64,000 bases of DNA from Cydia pomonella (GCF_033807575.1 NC_084707.1:18214550-18278549); one strand, 5' to 3'. Counted from the first letter of the stretch, positions 10,801 through 20,815 are shown. A program made the numbers and translations. Notes: generated by a model not told the origin, from the letters alone.

Positions 10801-11852
10801 ACCACAACCTTATTTCTTGTGTTAACCATAGAGCTCACACTCAATAAATTTGAAGACAAATCTGGTACATACATCACATTGTTTATGCTAATATCAAGTG
10901 AATCATTCTCTATAATACCAAAACCTTCTCCAAAAACCTTACCTCCATTCGCGCAACTCACTTCTACCTTTTTGTCAAAGTTCACAAACTTATCCATCCA
11001 GTCCTTCCTGAAACTCATATGTCCTGACGCTCCCGAATCTATAATCCACTCGTCTTGATGAGTCTTCTCTCGATTCACACTAGTTAGTGCCGTCGCCATA
11101 TGATTCCTCTTCGATTGACGTGGGTTGTGTGGACAGTCACAAGCTTTATGCGGTCCCTCGCAAATGAAACATTTTACTGTCTTCTTCTCTTTGTTCCTCT
11201 GAACAAGCTTCTTGTGATTGTTGTGATGCTTTGATGTAGTGAGCGCGGAGCTCGAGCTAGGCCTGCTACTTGGGCCTGCACTCATTCTGTTCTCATCCAG
11301 TTGCAGCAGTTTTGTTTTTACATAGTCCGAAGTTAAGGTTATGTTCGCGCTCTCCAGCGCCAATCTCATAGGCGCATATTCCTCTGGTAGGCCTTGTAGC
11401 ATGAGTGCTGCTAGTAATTCGTCATCGATTTCTTTTCCCAAGTCTGCTAGTTGATTGCTAACTTGCATCAGTTCAGTTATATATTCAGTTATTGAATTAA
11501 ACATGCTCAGTTTTAGGCTCACTAGCCTTGACAACAGTCTACATCTGTTGTTGATACCCTTATCTTCGTAAGCTACTTTAAGATTATTCCACGTCTCGTA
11601 CGCAGTAGTGGCTTTACGAACGTGTACCTTACACTGACTCTCAATCAGTAAGCAGATTTTAGTTCGCGCTCTCTGATCGTTTCTCTTTGCGGTAGCATCT
11701 GTTGTGTCAGCAACTTTCTCTATATAGTGCCACAAATCATCGTGCATCAATACGCATTCCATGTCAAACTTCCAGGTACTCCAGTTATTGTTACCTTGCA
11801 ATTTCTCTATGCTCGGGAGTCCCGGTCCCGCATTCGACATGGTGGTACTCAT
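7824..11852 (-). CDS. Copia A gag-pol polyprotein, intact
   Basis: The 1342-residue single ORF is the usual size and order for Ty1/copia. A Gag region (about 10-190) is followed by a CCHC zinc knuckle (C228, C231, H235, C240). The aspartic protease has DSG at 272-274. A GAG-pre-integrase segment lies near 403 (WHKRTAHLS). The integrase core has candidate catalytic D470, D533 and E569. Reverse transcriptase carries YVDD at 1029-1032, and RNase H lies near the C-terminus with the copia phrase KHVDVRYHFI. There are no internal stops or frameshifts. The protein would form the particle, copy the RNA and integrate the cDNA. The start at 11852 lies just inside the 5' LTR with no earlier in-frame Met needed. 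It is element-encoded, not a host gene. Confidence 0.93.
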   Translation of the reverse strand: MSTTMSNAGPGLPSIEKLQGNNNWSTWKFDMECVLMHDDLWHYIEKVADTTDATAKRNDQRARTKICLLIESQCKVHVRKATTAYETWNNLKVAYEDKGINNRCRLLSRLVSLKLSMFNSITEYITELMQVSNQLADLGKEIDDELLAALMLQGLPEEYAPMRLALESANITLTSDYVKTKLLQLDENRMSAGPSSRPSSSSALTTSKHHNNHKKLVQRNKEKKTVKCFICEGPHKACDCPHNPRQSKRNHMATALTSVNREKTHQDEWIIDSGASGHMSFRKDWMDKFVNFDKKVEVSCANGGKVFGEGFGIIENDSLDISINNVMYVPDLSSNLLSVSSMVNTRNKVVVFNKKGCEIYNADECSIKGNPCVTGKHDRGIYKLKCSSEAVALASTIGSEMELWHKRTAHLSVRNLTLLRDKMATGVSFDNIINSKMDCVACLMGKQTRQPFKRNQATRAGELLELIHSDISGPMSGKSIGGHRYYITFIDDYSRKTFVYFLEAKSEAFEKIKEFINLAERQTGKKVKVIRTDNGTEYVNKRVDAFLKEHGIRHQLTITYTPEQNGVAERANRTIAEKSRAMLQEAGLPVSFWAEAVNTAVYLKNRSPTIAVKKMTPEEMWTGRKTDLRHLKVFGCKAYMHIPDQKRTKWDPKSRELVFVGYCEESKGYRLIDPSNGELHRARDVIFFENQKYEGGTRAYDPEKKQHVTINLEENVQQDVAPKQRDNVQQRGTLQPRENVQQERRIQVENLESNDGDHDAHAEISDGEENWASSEERPDGENRDTPVDILPAEENRDTPVEPLVEERRYPLRDRKPVQLPDYITYQATSEFDDPLTVQEALSRKDAQQWRDAIKEELDALKTNGTWTLVKPEQASNVVDSKWIFRIKKEVGNKTRYKARLVARGFSQRKGIDYDETFSPVVRHSSMRLLLALAANLGLQIDHMDVKTAFLNGSLNERVFMRQPPHFEEKGKEDYVCLIQKSLYGLKQAPRSWNLKLHTELESLNFKRCKNESCVYMRKTDKDMIILAVYVDDILLLYNNENEMKKVKEELKAKFEMKDLGKAELFLGMRIKQENGLIQIDQEEYIDKVLRRFKMENCKPVSTPGVPGQRFQKPQEPYTPDKSIPYRELIGSLMYIAVCSRPDIAHSVNFMSQFCNCYEEVHWTATKRILRYLKGTKSMGLKYSKETYGCIQGFADADHGGNLVDRRSYSGNVFTMAKGAISWQSTKQRSIALSTAEAEYMSLSEAAKEAIFLKRFLMEIMGKEESPITIHTDSQSAMAIAQNPVQHQQTKHVDVRYHFIREAIENGAISLAYLETKRMVADVLTKAVVREKHEFCRREMGVC

Positions 11853-12015
11853 TGTGTTATGTTACTCTAGCTAGTAGGATGTTATTGGTTGGTAGTTCTT
11901 ACCGCCGTTCTCCTCTACATCCAACAAAATATTAATTCTCTGTGTTTTACACTAGTGTTGTACCTCGTTCATGATTAGGTCGATCAGATTTTTGGAAATC
12001 GTACTTCCCATGACC

Positions 12016-12253
12016 TGTGAGAACTTCGCTCACCTGTAGACTAATCTCAGGAAAACACTATATATATTTAAACACTTTAATTACTATTACATAACTCAAA
12101 TAACACAATAAATAAATCTCAATACAAAAATCAGCCTCCGCTGACAATTATAATTTTTGCTCGACAGAGAACCGTCACATTCCATTCAAAACATCCCTCA
12201 AGATTCAAACCAGCCAGTCTGTCAACAATTGTCCAATCCTCTTTGCTCTAACA
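12016..12253 (-). repeat. 5' LTR of Copia A
   Basis: 238 bp, identical to the copy at 7503-7740. Being the upstream LTR of a minus-strand element, it would contain the element promoter. The next five bases (CGATG) are the second copy of the target-site duplication. Confidence 0.92.
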
Positions 12254-12362
12254 CGATGTCATTATATCGATCGTGTAACATGTGTTGATTTTCTCTCTGA
12301 ATAAACCTAATCAATATTGCATCAATATATTCCTATTATTTCGTCACTGCTTTCCACCATCA
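12254..12362 (+). repeat. 5' LTR of Copia B, right part
   Basis: Remaining part of the 5' LTR of element B after the nested insertion, beginning with the duplicated CGATG and ending CCACCATCA. It contains AATAAA at about 12300. The putative primer-binding site follows at 12363. Confidence 0.9.
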
Positions 12363-12443
12363 GTGGTAGCAGAGCGTGGTTGGTAAAATAAAAGTGATAA
12401 ATAAAATGGAAGAATAAAAAAGTGTAAAAGTGAGAAAAGAAAA

Positions 12444-13124
12444 ATGGGTTCGAATTTTCGTAACATCGAAACATTAACGAAATCTAATTACGACACATGG
12501 TGCCTACAAGCACAAGCAATCTTAATAAGAAGTGACTTGTGGGAATACGCGAGCGGCGAAAAAAAGTTATTGGAGACCGCGACTACTGATGAAAAAAGTG
12601 CTTTTGAAAAAGAAGATAGAAAAGCAAGGTCTGAGTTACTACTGCTAATATCTCCAGCAGAACTTAAGCAAATTAAAGGTTGCAACACGTCAAAAGAGGT
12701 ATGGGATAAATTAGTATCCATCTATCAAAGCTCGGGACCAGCCAGAAAAGCTACCCTATTAAAACAATTAGTTTTTAAGAAAATGTCACCTCAAGAAGAT
12801 GTAAGAGACCATCTCAACAACTTCATGGATGTCGTAGGTAAACTAGAAGACATGAAAGTCACTATCAACTCAGAGCTGTTAAGCATAATGATGTTGTACA
12901 GTCTGCCTACAAATTTCGACAGCTTTAGAACGGCGATTGAGTCGAGAGATACTTTGCCTAGCCCTGAAACTCTCAAGGTAAAAATAATCGAAGAACATGA
13001 AGCAAGGAGGCAATCTAAGTCCCAAACTTCAGAGGCATTCTATGTGAAAGCAAAGAAAAAGAGTTTAATGTGCAGCAATTGTAATAAAAAGGGCATTCAA
13101 CGGAAGATTGTTGGTCGAAGATAA
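12444..13124 (+). pseudogene. Copia B gag, truncated by a frameshift
   Basis: 226 codons of a Copia Gag (N-terminal motif NYDTWCLQAQ, then the helical Gag_UBN2-like region) end inside the zinc knuckle. The first Cys pair (CSNC) is in this frame. The His and last Cys of the CCHC motif lie in the next frame, joined to the pol ORF that follows. The pattern fits a one-base loss near 13091. Copia elements normally use one ORF, so this is more likely a disabling mutation than a programmed frameshift. Confidence 0.8.
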
Positions 13125-13240
13125 AACAAAAGAAAAACGTAAACAAAAATCAACAAAAGAGCTTCAATGTATGTCTGACAACTGAAAGTACTGATACGTC
13201 AAAATTCAAAAATGGATCGTGGTGTCTAGACAGCGGCTGT

Positions 13241-16200
13241 ATGTCGCACATGACAGGAGAAGAAGATTTGTTGACAAACCTAATCCCTGTGTCTGATAAA
13301 TTACGATTGGCGTCAGAGAAGCATACTGCAAATGTAAAAGGTAAAGGAAAAGTGGTACTACATGCTGATGAGTACGAATATATTTTAAAAAATACGCTTT
13401 ACGTTCCGGACTTGACAAATAATCTAATGTCAGTAAGCAAAATAACAGATAATGGCTTTAAAGTCTTATTTGAAAAGAATCAAGCTAGTGTACTAGAAGA
13501 CGAAAGTGTAATTTTAAAAGCAAAGAGAAGAGATGGGTTATACTACCTTGAACTTGAAGAGTCGACGGAGACAGCAAATTTCACGCCTGTAGTAGAAAGC
13601 GAAATTATGAAGTGGCATAAAAAATTAGGTCATGCTAATGAGAGAGACCTGAAACTAATGCAAAGAAATGAGATGATAAGAGGACTTGATTTCAAAGAAA
13701 AATCTCTTGAACCATGTGAAACCTGTATCAAAGGTAAAATGTCAACTCTACCATTTCAAAGCTATGGTGAAATATTCTCTACTGAGCCTCTACAGATAAT
13801 ATACAGTGATGTATGCGGTCCTTTCGAGCATCAATCATTGGGCGGTTCGAAGTATTACGTCACGTTCATAGACGACTTCACAAGATACTGCTGTGTATAC
13901 TTCATGTCAGAAAAAAGTGAAGTTATCGAAAAATTCAAGGAGTATAAGAAGAACGTCGAACTATTCCATAAAACCAAGATACAGAACCTCCATACAGACA
14001 ATGGTGGTGAGTACCGATCAAAACCTTTCGACAACCTCCTCAAAGAGTATGGTATAAACAGAAGACTGACTACTCCTTACACACCTCAATCGAACGGGTG
14101 TAGCGAGAGAAAAAACAGATCTCTGATGGAAAAAACAAGATGTCTAATGCTTGACTCCAATGTCCCTCCATATTTATGGGCAGAGGCAGTGAACACTGCT
14201 AATTACCTGATAAACAGAAGCCCAGTAAGAGCTCTGAAAGGAAGTTCGCCCTACGAGAAGTGGACAGGAAGAATACCATCAGGAAATCACCTACATGTAT
14301 TCGGAAACAGAGCGTTTGTTTTGAATAAAAATCGCAGAGGAAAATTGACTGCGAAAGCTATTGAAGGAGTGTTTATAGGATATGCGAGAAACGCAAAAGG
14401 TTTCAGAATATACATACCGGCGAAAAATGACATTGTTATCAGCAGAGATGTACGAATAATGGAGAAGATGCATTTCAAAATTAATACTGATGAACAATAT
14501 GAAAATATTCAACGAGCACGTTCAGAATCTAAAAAAGAAGAAATTGAATTAGAACCTTGTAAAACTAATAATTACTTACCTTTTCAGGAACCTAATCAAT
14601 TTTCTTCTGATTCAGAGTCTTTTTTCCAACCTGTTGTTGCTGATCCAGAAATTTCAGAGCCATTTGAGATACCTGACCCTGCTCCAAGTGCAAGACCACA
14701 GAGAGTAGTGAGGCCGCCAAAATGGACACGAGATTACGAGCTAAGTAGTTGTGTTACTATGTCTGCGTCTGAAAATAAAACTGACTGCTCGCTACTTACT
14801 TATGAAGAAGCTGTGACAAGCACGGACAAGCGAAATTGGGAGAAGGCAATTCAATCTGAGAAGGATTCACTCGAAAAGAACAACACGTGGGTAATAGTTG
14901 ACAAGTCAGAAGCCAAAGGACACAAGATTCTGTCCAACAAATGGGTATTTAGAATAAAAGATGACGGTACGTACAAGGCGAGATTAGTCGTACGTGGCTG
15001 CGAGCAGAAGGGTAACCTGGATTTTGAAGAAATTAATAGCCCAGTTGTAAGTCAATCTGCTCTAAAGACATTATTAGCCGTTGCCGCATCTAAAAATTAC
15101 TACTTCATGATTTTTGATGTCAAGACCGCTTTCTTATATGGCGAACTGACAGATGAAGTTTACATGAAACTACCTGTTGGCTATGACATTGGCCAAAATG
15201 GAACGGAAAAAGTTTGTCGATTACGAAAATCACTATACGGATTAAAACAAGCTCCGTTCACATGGAATAAAACCTTTACCCGAGCGATGTTTGATTTAGG
15301 GTTCAAGACAATAAAAACCGAAAGATGCGTATTCGTAAACGAAGACAAGTCAATAATAATTGGATTGTTTGTTGACGATGGACTGGTCATAGGAAAAGAC
15401 CGAAAAAAGATAGACTGCTTATTGAAAAAACTTGAAACAAAATTCGAGATGAAAAGAAATGAAAATCCAAATACTTACCTGGGTATGGAAATTCATAACT
15501 CCAAAGAAGGAATAAGGTTGACACAGAAGACCTATATTAACGATACTCTGGAAAAATATAATATGAAAAATGCTAAATCTTGTGACACACCTGGAAGCAA
15601 CGATGCCAAGTCGACACAGGAAACTCCTCAGGAGAAGGAATACCCCTATAGAGAGGCAGTGGGGAGTCTACTGTATCTATCGACCAGAACGAGACCTGAC
15701 ATTGCACAGGCTGTAAATTTAGTTAGCAGAAATGTTGAAAATCCGACTAAACAAGATGTCGTAAAAGTGAAGAGAATATTCAGATATCTAGTTGGAACGA
15801 AAGAGAAGGGCATACTGTTTAAAAGAAATAGCCCGTTAGAAATTATAAATGCCTACTCGGATTCTGACTATGCGGGAGATCCGAAGACGAGACGAAGCAC
15901 ATCTGGCTCAGTACTTATGATAGCAAATGGACCTGTTTCATGGGCATCCAAGAGACAACCCATAGTGTCCCTTTCATCTACAGAAGCTGAATTTATTGCT
16001 GCAGCAGAATGCTGTAAAGAAGCGTTATACCTAAAATCGTTTTTAAAGGAAATAACAGATATAGAAGCAAAAATAAATCTTCATGTCGACAACCAAAGCT
16101 CGATACAGCTAGTAAAATCTGGTTCCTGCAACAAAAGATCTAAGCATATAGACGTGCGATACCATTTCATACACGAACACTTTGTGCAAGGGCTGATCAA

Positions 16201-16303
16201 CATAAGCTACTGCCCAACCGAAGTACAGTTAGCAGACATAATGACAAAGCCATTGGGTAAAGTGAAGTTTGCTGGACACTGTGAGACGTTAATGTGTGGA
16301 TAG
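13241..16303 (+). CDS. Copia B pol region (protease, integrase, RT, RNase H)
   Basis: An open frame of 1020 codons from the first Met; the same frame is open upstream to about 13092 and includes the protease DSG shortly before this Met. Downstream are the GAG-pre-integrase WHKKLGHA, integrase motifs (YSDVCGP, HTDNGGEY, NGCSERKNR), RT with FVDDG in place of the usual YVDD, and RNase H ending in KHIDVRYHFIHE. No internal stop. It lacks its gag in frame, so as it stands it is unlikely to be translated from the element's own start. Confidence 0.88.
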   Translation: MSHMTGEEDLLTNLIPVSDKLRLASEKHTANVKGKGKVVLHADEYEYILKNTLYVPDLTNNLMSVSKITDNGFKVLFEKNQASVLEDESVILKAKRRDGLYYLELEESTETANFTPVVESEIMKWHKKLGHANERDLKLMQRNEMIRGLDFKEKSLEPCETCIKGKMSTLPFQSYGEIFSTEPLQIIYSDVCGPFEHQSLGGSKYYVTFIDDFTRYCCVYFMSEKSEVIEKFKEYKKNVELFHKTKIQNLHTDNGGEYRSKPFDNLLKEYGINRRLTTPYTPQSNGCSERKNRSLMEKTRCLMLDSNVPPYLWAEAVNTANYLINRSPVRALKGSSPYEKWTGRIPSGNHLHVFGNRAFVLNKNRRGKLTAKAIEGVFIGYARNAKGFRIYIPAKNDIVISRDVRIMEKMHFKINTDEQYENIQRARSESKKEEIELEPCKTNNYLPFQEPNQFSSDSESFFQPVVADPEISEPFEIPDPAPSARPQRVVRPPKWTRDYELSSCVTMSASENKTDCSLLTYEEAVTSTDKRNWEKAIQSEKDSLEKNNTWVIVDKSEAKGHKILSNKWVFRIKDDGTYKARLVVRGCEQKGNLDFEEINSPVVSQSALKTLLAVAASKNYYFMIFDVKTAFLYGELTDEVYMKLPVGYDIGQNGTEKVCRLRKSLYGLKQAPFTWNKTFTRAMFDLGFKTIKTERCVFVNEDKSIIIGLFVDDGLVIGKDRKKIDCLLKKLETKFEMKRNENPNTYLGMEIHNSKEGIRLTQKTYINDTLEKYNMKNAKSCDTPGSNDAKSTQETPQEKEYPYREAVGSLLYLSTRTRPDIAQAVNLVSRNVENPTKQDVVKVKRIFRYLVGTKEKGILFKRNSPLEIINAYSDSDYAGDPKTRRSTSGSVLMIANGPVSWASKRQPIVSLSSTEAEFIAAAECCKEALYLKSFLKEITDIEAKINLHVDNQSSIQLVKSGSCNKRSKHIDVRYHFIHEHFVQGLINISYCPTEVQLADIMTKPLGKVKFAGHCETLMCG

Positions 16304-16342
16304 TGCCATACTGCAGCCACATGAGCATCCACCAGGAGAAGG

Positions 16343-16531
16343 TGTTGGAAAGTGCTGGCTGTTCATATTGTCTATGATCGCGGGAATATTTGAATTTGTT
16401 TTCTTGACATGGTTTTCTATTTTGATGTCATTATATCGATCGTGTAACATGTGTTGATTTTCTCTCTGAATAAACCTAATCAATATTGCATCAATATATT
16501 CCTATTATTTCGTCACTGCTTTCCACCATCA
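16343..16531 (+). repeat. 3' LTR of Copia B
   Basis: 189 bp, TGTTGGAAAGTGC to CCACCATCA, preceded by the purine tract AGGAGAAGG. It serves as the intact reference that shows the 5' LTR was split by Copia A. Confidence 0.92.
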
Positions 16532-17929
16532 ATATACCCTCCATAAAGCCTTGCACTTGGGTCTGGCCGGTTAGAACATAGACAAAAGTCTGCAATGTCA
16601 ATGCAGTCAAAGTCATTGACGCAAAACTATTTTCATTTTCAAAACTATCAGTTTTCATATAAAATGATTAAATAACGATTTATATTCTTGAAATAGATTT
16701 ATTGATTAATTTTTAAAATTAAAAATCCACCGCACATTATCTCCGCTCAGACTCGGTTAAAGTTTAATCCATTTTACTGAACTAAGAAACAACAATTATT
16801 TCAAGGTAAGAAATATTTTAATCTATAAATAAAATAAGTGTACTATTGCCAAATTCAAATACATAAATTTAATCTTACCACCCTCTTAAGTTGCACGGCC
16901 GCCCTATCGCGTCCAAAATTACAATCTAATGAATCTAAATTCATCATAGAAGTAAATTCTAACATTGTTTTAGCTGGCAATTTAGAACTCTGGTAGCTAT
17001 TTAATAGCTTATATAATACCTTGCTAATAGCAAGGTTAGTAATTAGGGGCATAGGTTATAGTATTGTTTAAAATGTGACTGTTTTGTTTTAGAGGGTGAA
17101 CGTGAGCAAAAAATCCTTGGGCGTCATATCATTTCCTTGGAAAGGCACGGATCCGCCACATAATTGTGACTAGTTGTAGTTTCCCGGTGACCATCAACAA
17201 GACCGCTGCACTGAGCTGTGGAGCAGAAAGTGTCCGACAATCGGATAGATGTAATAACAACTTTGTCTGTCATATATTCATGTATTTTTAGTTTTTTGGG
17301 CTAATATATGTGATATGATTACAAGTTACACTAATTGCAATTGTGGAGTAAAATCAGATGTGCCAAAGATCATGTTTTAGATATATAAAAAGCTATATTA
17401 AATGCAATAAATAGTATATGTATATATATATAAAATTGTTTTTATCATGAAGATTTTAATGACTTCTATTTATTGTTATGAAGGTGATCTGGGAATTAAA
17501 ACATGCGCTAAAAATAGATGACCTAAACATAAATAACGCCTTAAAAAACTCAAAAGATAATCACACGCACAGGATAGGTTAACTATTTGGTACCCACATC
17601 AATAATGAACCGAAATTACCGACCTGTGGTTTAATTGAATAAAATTCATATAGGTATGTAGATATTATATGGAAGTGTCACAGTTAGTTCAACAAGCCCC
17701 GTCCGATACATAAATTTGTATAGAAAATGACTTTTTTCCTGCCTATTGTATGTTTTTCGAACGAATTAAGCTCTTTTGATCATAATATATAGGAATAAAA
17801 ATATTTATAACTTAATAATAACTGTATTGTTACCTTTTATATAGAAAAAACTTTAAAATATAGATATCATTATCTCTTAGGACAAAAGATGCCTGTGATT
17901 TTGATTAATATGTGACATAATATTTTTTT
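16532..17929. other. AT-rich intergenic DNA, nothing recognised
   Basis: There are no ORFs with recognisable motifs, no clear terminal repeats and no RNA genes. Short simple-sequence TA runs occur near 17415-17435. Confidence 0.5.
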
Positions 17930-17934
17930 ATTTG

Positions 17935-18116
17935 ATAAATACTAATTTAAAAACCTCACCCCAACAAAAACAAAAAATGAAAAAACACAAAAAGAAATTC
18001 CGTCGCCGGGATTCGAACCCAGAACCACTAGCTAGAACTGGATCACTACCTACCAACACCCGCCAGACTAAACCGGTTGTCAATTTTAGTACTGAGATAC
18101 AAAGAGAGCGCCACTA
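17935..18116 (-). repeat. tRNA-derived SINE-like element
   Basis: On the minus strand a tRNA-like head contains TAGTCTGGCGGGTG... and a B box GGTTCGAATCC near 18008-18020. It is followed by a T- and GTTTTT-rich tail. Stem closure is poor, so it is read as a SINE, not a tRNA gene. Confidence 0.5.
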
Positions 18117-18300
18117 GTATAAACGAACTTTTGAAAGGGGCATTTTTTTGTATGGAGTTAGCGTTCTTCTCCTAGTGAGTATTATATTCTTTGTTCATTA
18201 TCCATTAGCATTTCTATGATGTTAATTTTTAGTGAAGATATCAAAGACCCAATTAATTGCCCACCACCAAAATGGCTCGAGTCGGCGGTGGACAGACAAC

Positions 18301-18433
18301 GGGGGGCCCACCACGAAAACCGAAAATCGCATATTGCGGGGATCTTTCTCTTTTACTGTTACTAAGACGTAATTAGAGTGACAAAGAAAAATGCCCGCAA
18401 TTGACGAACTTCGATTACCGCGGTTATAGCCCA
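18301..18433. mobile_element. CCTACCGCG-family MITE, copy 1
   Basis: A roughly 133-bp element with inverted ends (GGCCCACCACGAAAACCGAAA and TTCGATTACCGCGG). Internal landmarks are TTGCGGGGATCTTTCTCTTTTACT, GTAATTAGAGTGAC and ATGCCCGCAATTGACGA. The same landmarks occur at 38221-38353 and 45562-45694. Confidence 0.7.
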
Positions 18434-18566
18434 GTGTCAAACCGAGAGTTGTGACGTCATCATAATCTTCAATGTCGTTTCGACTTGGGTCACGTGACGT
18501 GTGTTAAAAGATATTTTAAATTCAATATTTACCAAAATATGCTCATTAGAGACCTCTAATGAGCAT

Positions 18567-20815
18567 TTGGTGGACCCACCAAAGGTAGTTTAACTTAACA
18601 TGTTCTTATGGTCCCTAAGAATTTATTGGGACACAATTTTGCCCTAAGATTTGTAGATAGAAATAACCCTACTATGATGTTAATATTATTAGCTAAATAA
18701 AACAAACAAAAAAAGCATTACATTTAATCTGATAGAAATTGTAGTAACTTTGTATATTAATTGGTATCCCCAACTTGACGACGTATTTGGGCAAGAACGC
18801 GAAAATTTGTACATAGGCCTTTTTGTCATGTCCCCAGGTGATATCATACTGTTTCTCAAATTTCATAGGGTTTATGAGGATTGTTACCAGATCATTTGAT
18901 TTTAGATTAAATAGGCATTCTATGCTTGCTAAAATATGACGCAAAAAATTATAATAAAATAGAAAAATTCTTGTCTAAAAAATTGCAATTTCATTGTGTA
19001 GGTACTGTCCCCTAAAAAAAAACTGGCATTTGGCAGCACTTTTTCATAAGAAAAACGATTTGCACTGGCAAACTTCTGGTTGAATTTTGAAGTTTGGCGG
19101 GTATTTTATAATTTTTTAAGTTCAATTTGTTGCCATAGCCAGAATTTCTTCTAAATAAGTAATATTTAAACCTGTCCCCGGCATATGAATCTGCCGGACA
19201 TGTCCGCGTTCCGTTACCATACATTAGAGGTTTTTTGTTCGATTTGGTAGTTCTTTTTTTATGTAAATAGCAACATTGTAATGAGACAAAAAAAAGTAAA
19301 AGGGATATCTATGGTTATTTAACCATTTTGCGGAAAACATCTGTTTCATTTTCGGCGTGTGGCGAGAGGTTGTGTTTTTGCGTGCACTGTCCGGTAAGTA
19401 AATATGTTTGATTTTTTATGTTAAAACGTGTTTCCAAGGCATATTTTATTACAATAACGTAAATTGACTGTTTACGATTACTTGAGTGTGAAAAAAGTGT
19501 GTTAAATAACTCAGGAATTGTAGAAATCTTATGGTTTTGTATCGGAATACCCAATTCCGTTACCTCCTGTTCGTTACTATCGCAGTGGTAATGTATGGGC
19601 TGGACTTGAAAGTAACGAACAGGACCACGTAAAGCAAAGTTTACATGGTGCTAACTTGTTCTTTTTCTACTATTTTATTTCACAAATATTTTCACCCATT
19701 TAGAGAATGTATTGTTTTTAGCACTCTTAATATTTGACGATTGTTGGTTACCTCAAAACTCTACTTTCATAAAAAATATTTCCTAATTTTAAGCGTTATG
19801 TAAACTTGACCTTACCGTGTCCTGTTCGTTGTGAGCATGTCCTGTTACGAGACTGTACCCTAAACTCAGGTTCCTAAAATGTTGATATTAATATATAATG
19901 TTTAAAATATGTAGAAATGTTATTTAAATAAAAAATTTAGTTTCTTAAAATATACGAAATTTAAATAGTTAAATATCCGAATAGTCAATTTTGAGAAATA
20001 TATGCAAATCTTTGTATATTTTATACCTTAAGTAACGTACCGGATAGGAAAAGTAGATAAATTTTGTTAATTTCTAGGAAAGCGAACTGATTATTACATT
20101 TGAAATGTAAAAAAACAAGTTTTCTTTCATGTAATAAATAAAATTTGCACATATTTTTCGTTTTTATTATCCTAATGAACCAAAAACTAGCGGTAACGAA
20201 CAGGATCCAAATGAGTGCCCACTTCAAGAAAATTGCTAATTTCTCAAAAAACAACGTTTTTTCGTGAAAACTTTTACGATTTTCAGGAAAAAGAATTATT
20301 GGAGATATTATATTAAGCGAAATACCAAAGGATATTCTGCAAAAAAAAATCGATACTAAACTTTGAAGCAGTGTCTACTTTTCGCGTTCTTGCCCATTTT
20401 CGTGTATTTTCAAAATACGTTAATGATGCCTTTCAGCATTGATACGTATAATATTGCAAAAAAAATCGTGTTGCACTCCGGGAGTGAAAAGAAAGGAAGT
20501 GAAAACTTGAATATTAACGTTGTCTAGTTTTAATATTTTGGAGAAATTGAGTAGCAGTTTTATAAAAAGAGATAATTCTCTATTATACCTACGTAAATAA
20601 ATTTGAGTGCGGAAGATATTTTAGCGAATTTTAGTGTTAATATATATCATGAGACGTGGGCAGGCCTACAGCCTAAATCTGTAAATGTTAATGAATCGTT
20701 CACCATTATATTAAGTAAGTACGATAATTTCAGCCCTTAGACGATGCCACCAAAAAAGTCTAGTTTTTGAAGCAAACTTTCCTTGCGAAATAGGCTACAA
20801 TTAGCACTTTTTGGG
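18567..20815. other. AT-rich intergenic DNA with a recurring GTAACGAACAGG motif
   Basis: No gene was recognised. The 12-mer GTAACGAACAGG or its complement, with minor variants, occurs near 19564, 19611, 19827 and 20194, suggesting one diverged repeat or several MITE ends. No transposase or RNA gene was seen. Confidence 0.4.

Larger units (their letters stand above)
7503..12253 (-). mobile_element. Copia-type LTR retrotransposon 'A' (minus), complete
   Basis: Identical 238-bp LTRs lie at 7503-7740 and 12016-12253. On the plus strand both start TGTGAGAACTTC and end GCTCTAACA. They are bounded by the 5-bp target-site duplication CGATG at 7498-7502 and 12254-12258. Read on the minus strand, the 3' LTR (7503-7740) is preceded by the purine tract GAGGAGGAG. 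The 5' LTR (12016-12253) is followed by GGTCATGGGAAGTACG, a possible internal-tRNA primer site of the Drosophila copia kind (inference). With one uninterrupted 1342-codon ORF, this looks like a very recent, possibly still competent insertion. Confidence 0.93.
7418..16531 (+). mobile_element. Copia-type LTR retrotransposon 'B' (plus), carrying a nested Copia 'A'
   Basis: The 3' LTR is 16343-16531 (189 bp, TGTTGG...CCATCA). The 5' LTR is the same 189 bp but split into 7418-7502 and 12254-12362 by element A. After subtracting A and its 5-bp duplication the lengths agree exactly, with one difference seen (TTTCGATG versus TTTTGATG). Directly after the 5' LTR lies TGGTAGCAGAGC, a plausible primer-binding site for the 3' end of an initiator-Met tRNA. 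Directly before the 3' LTR is the purine tract AGGAGAAGG. No clean target-site duplication is visible (AATTA at the left, ATATA at the right). The coding region is frameshifted, so this copy is probably defective. Confidence 0.9.
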
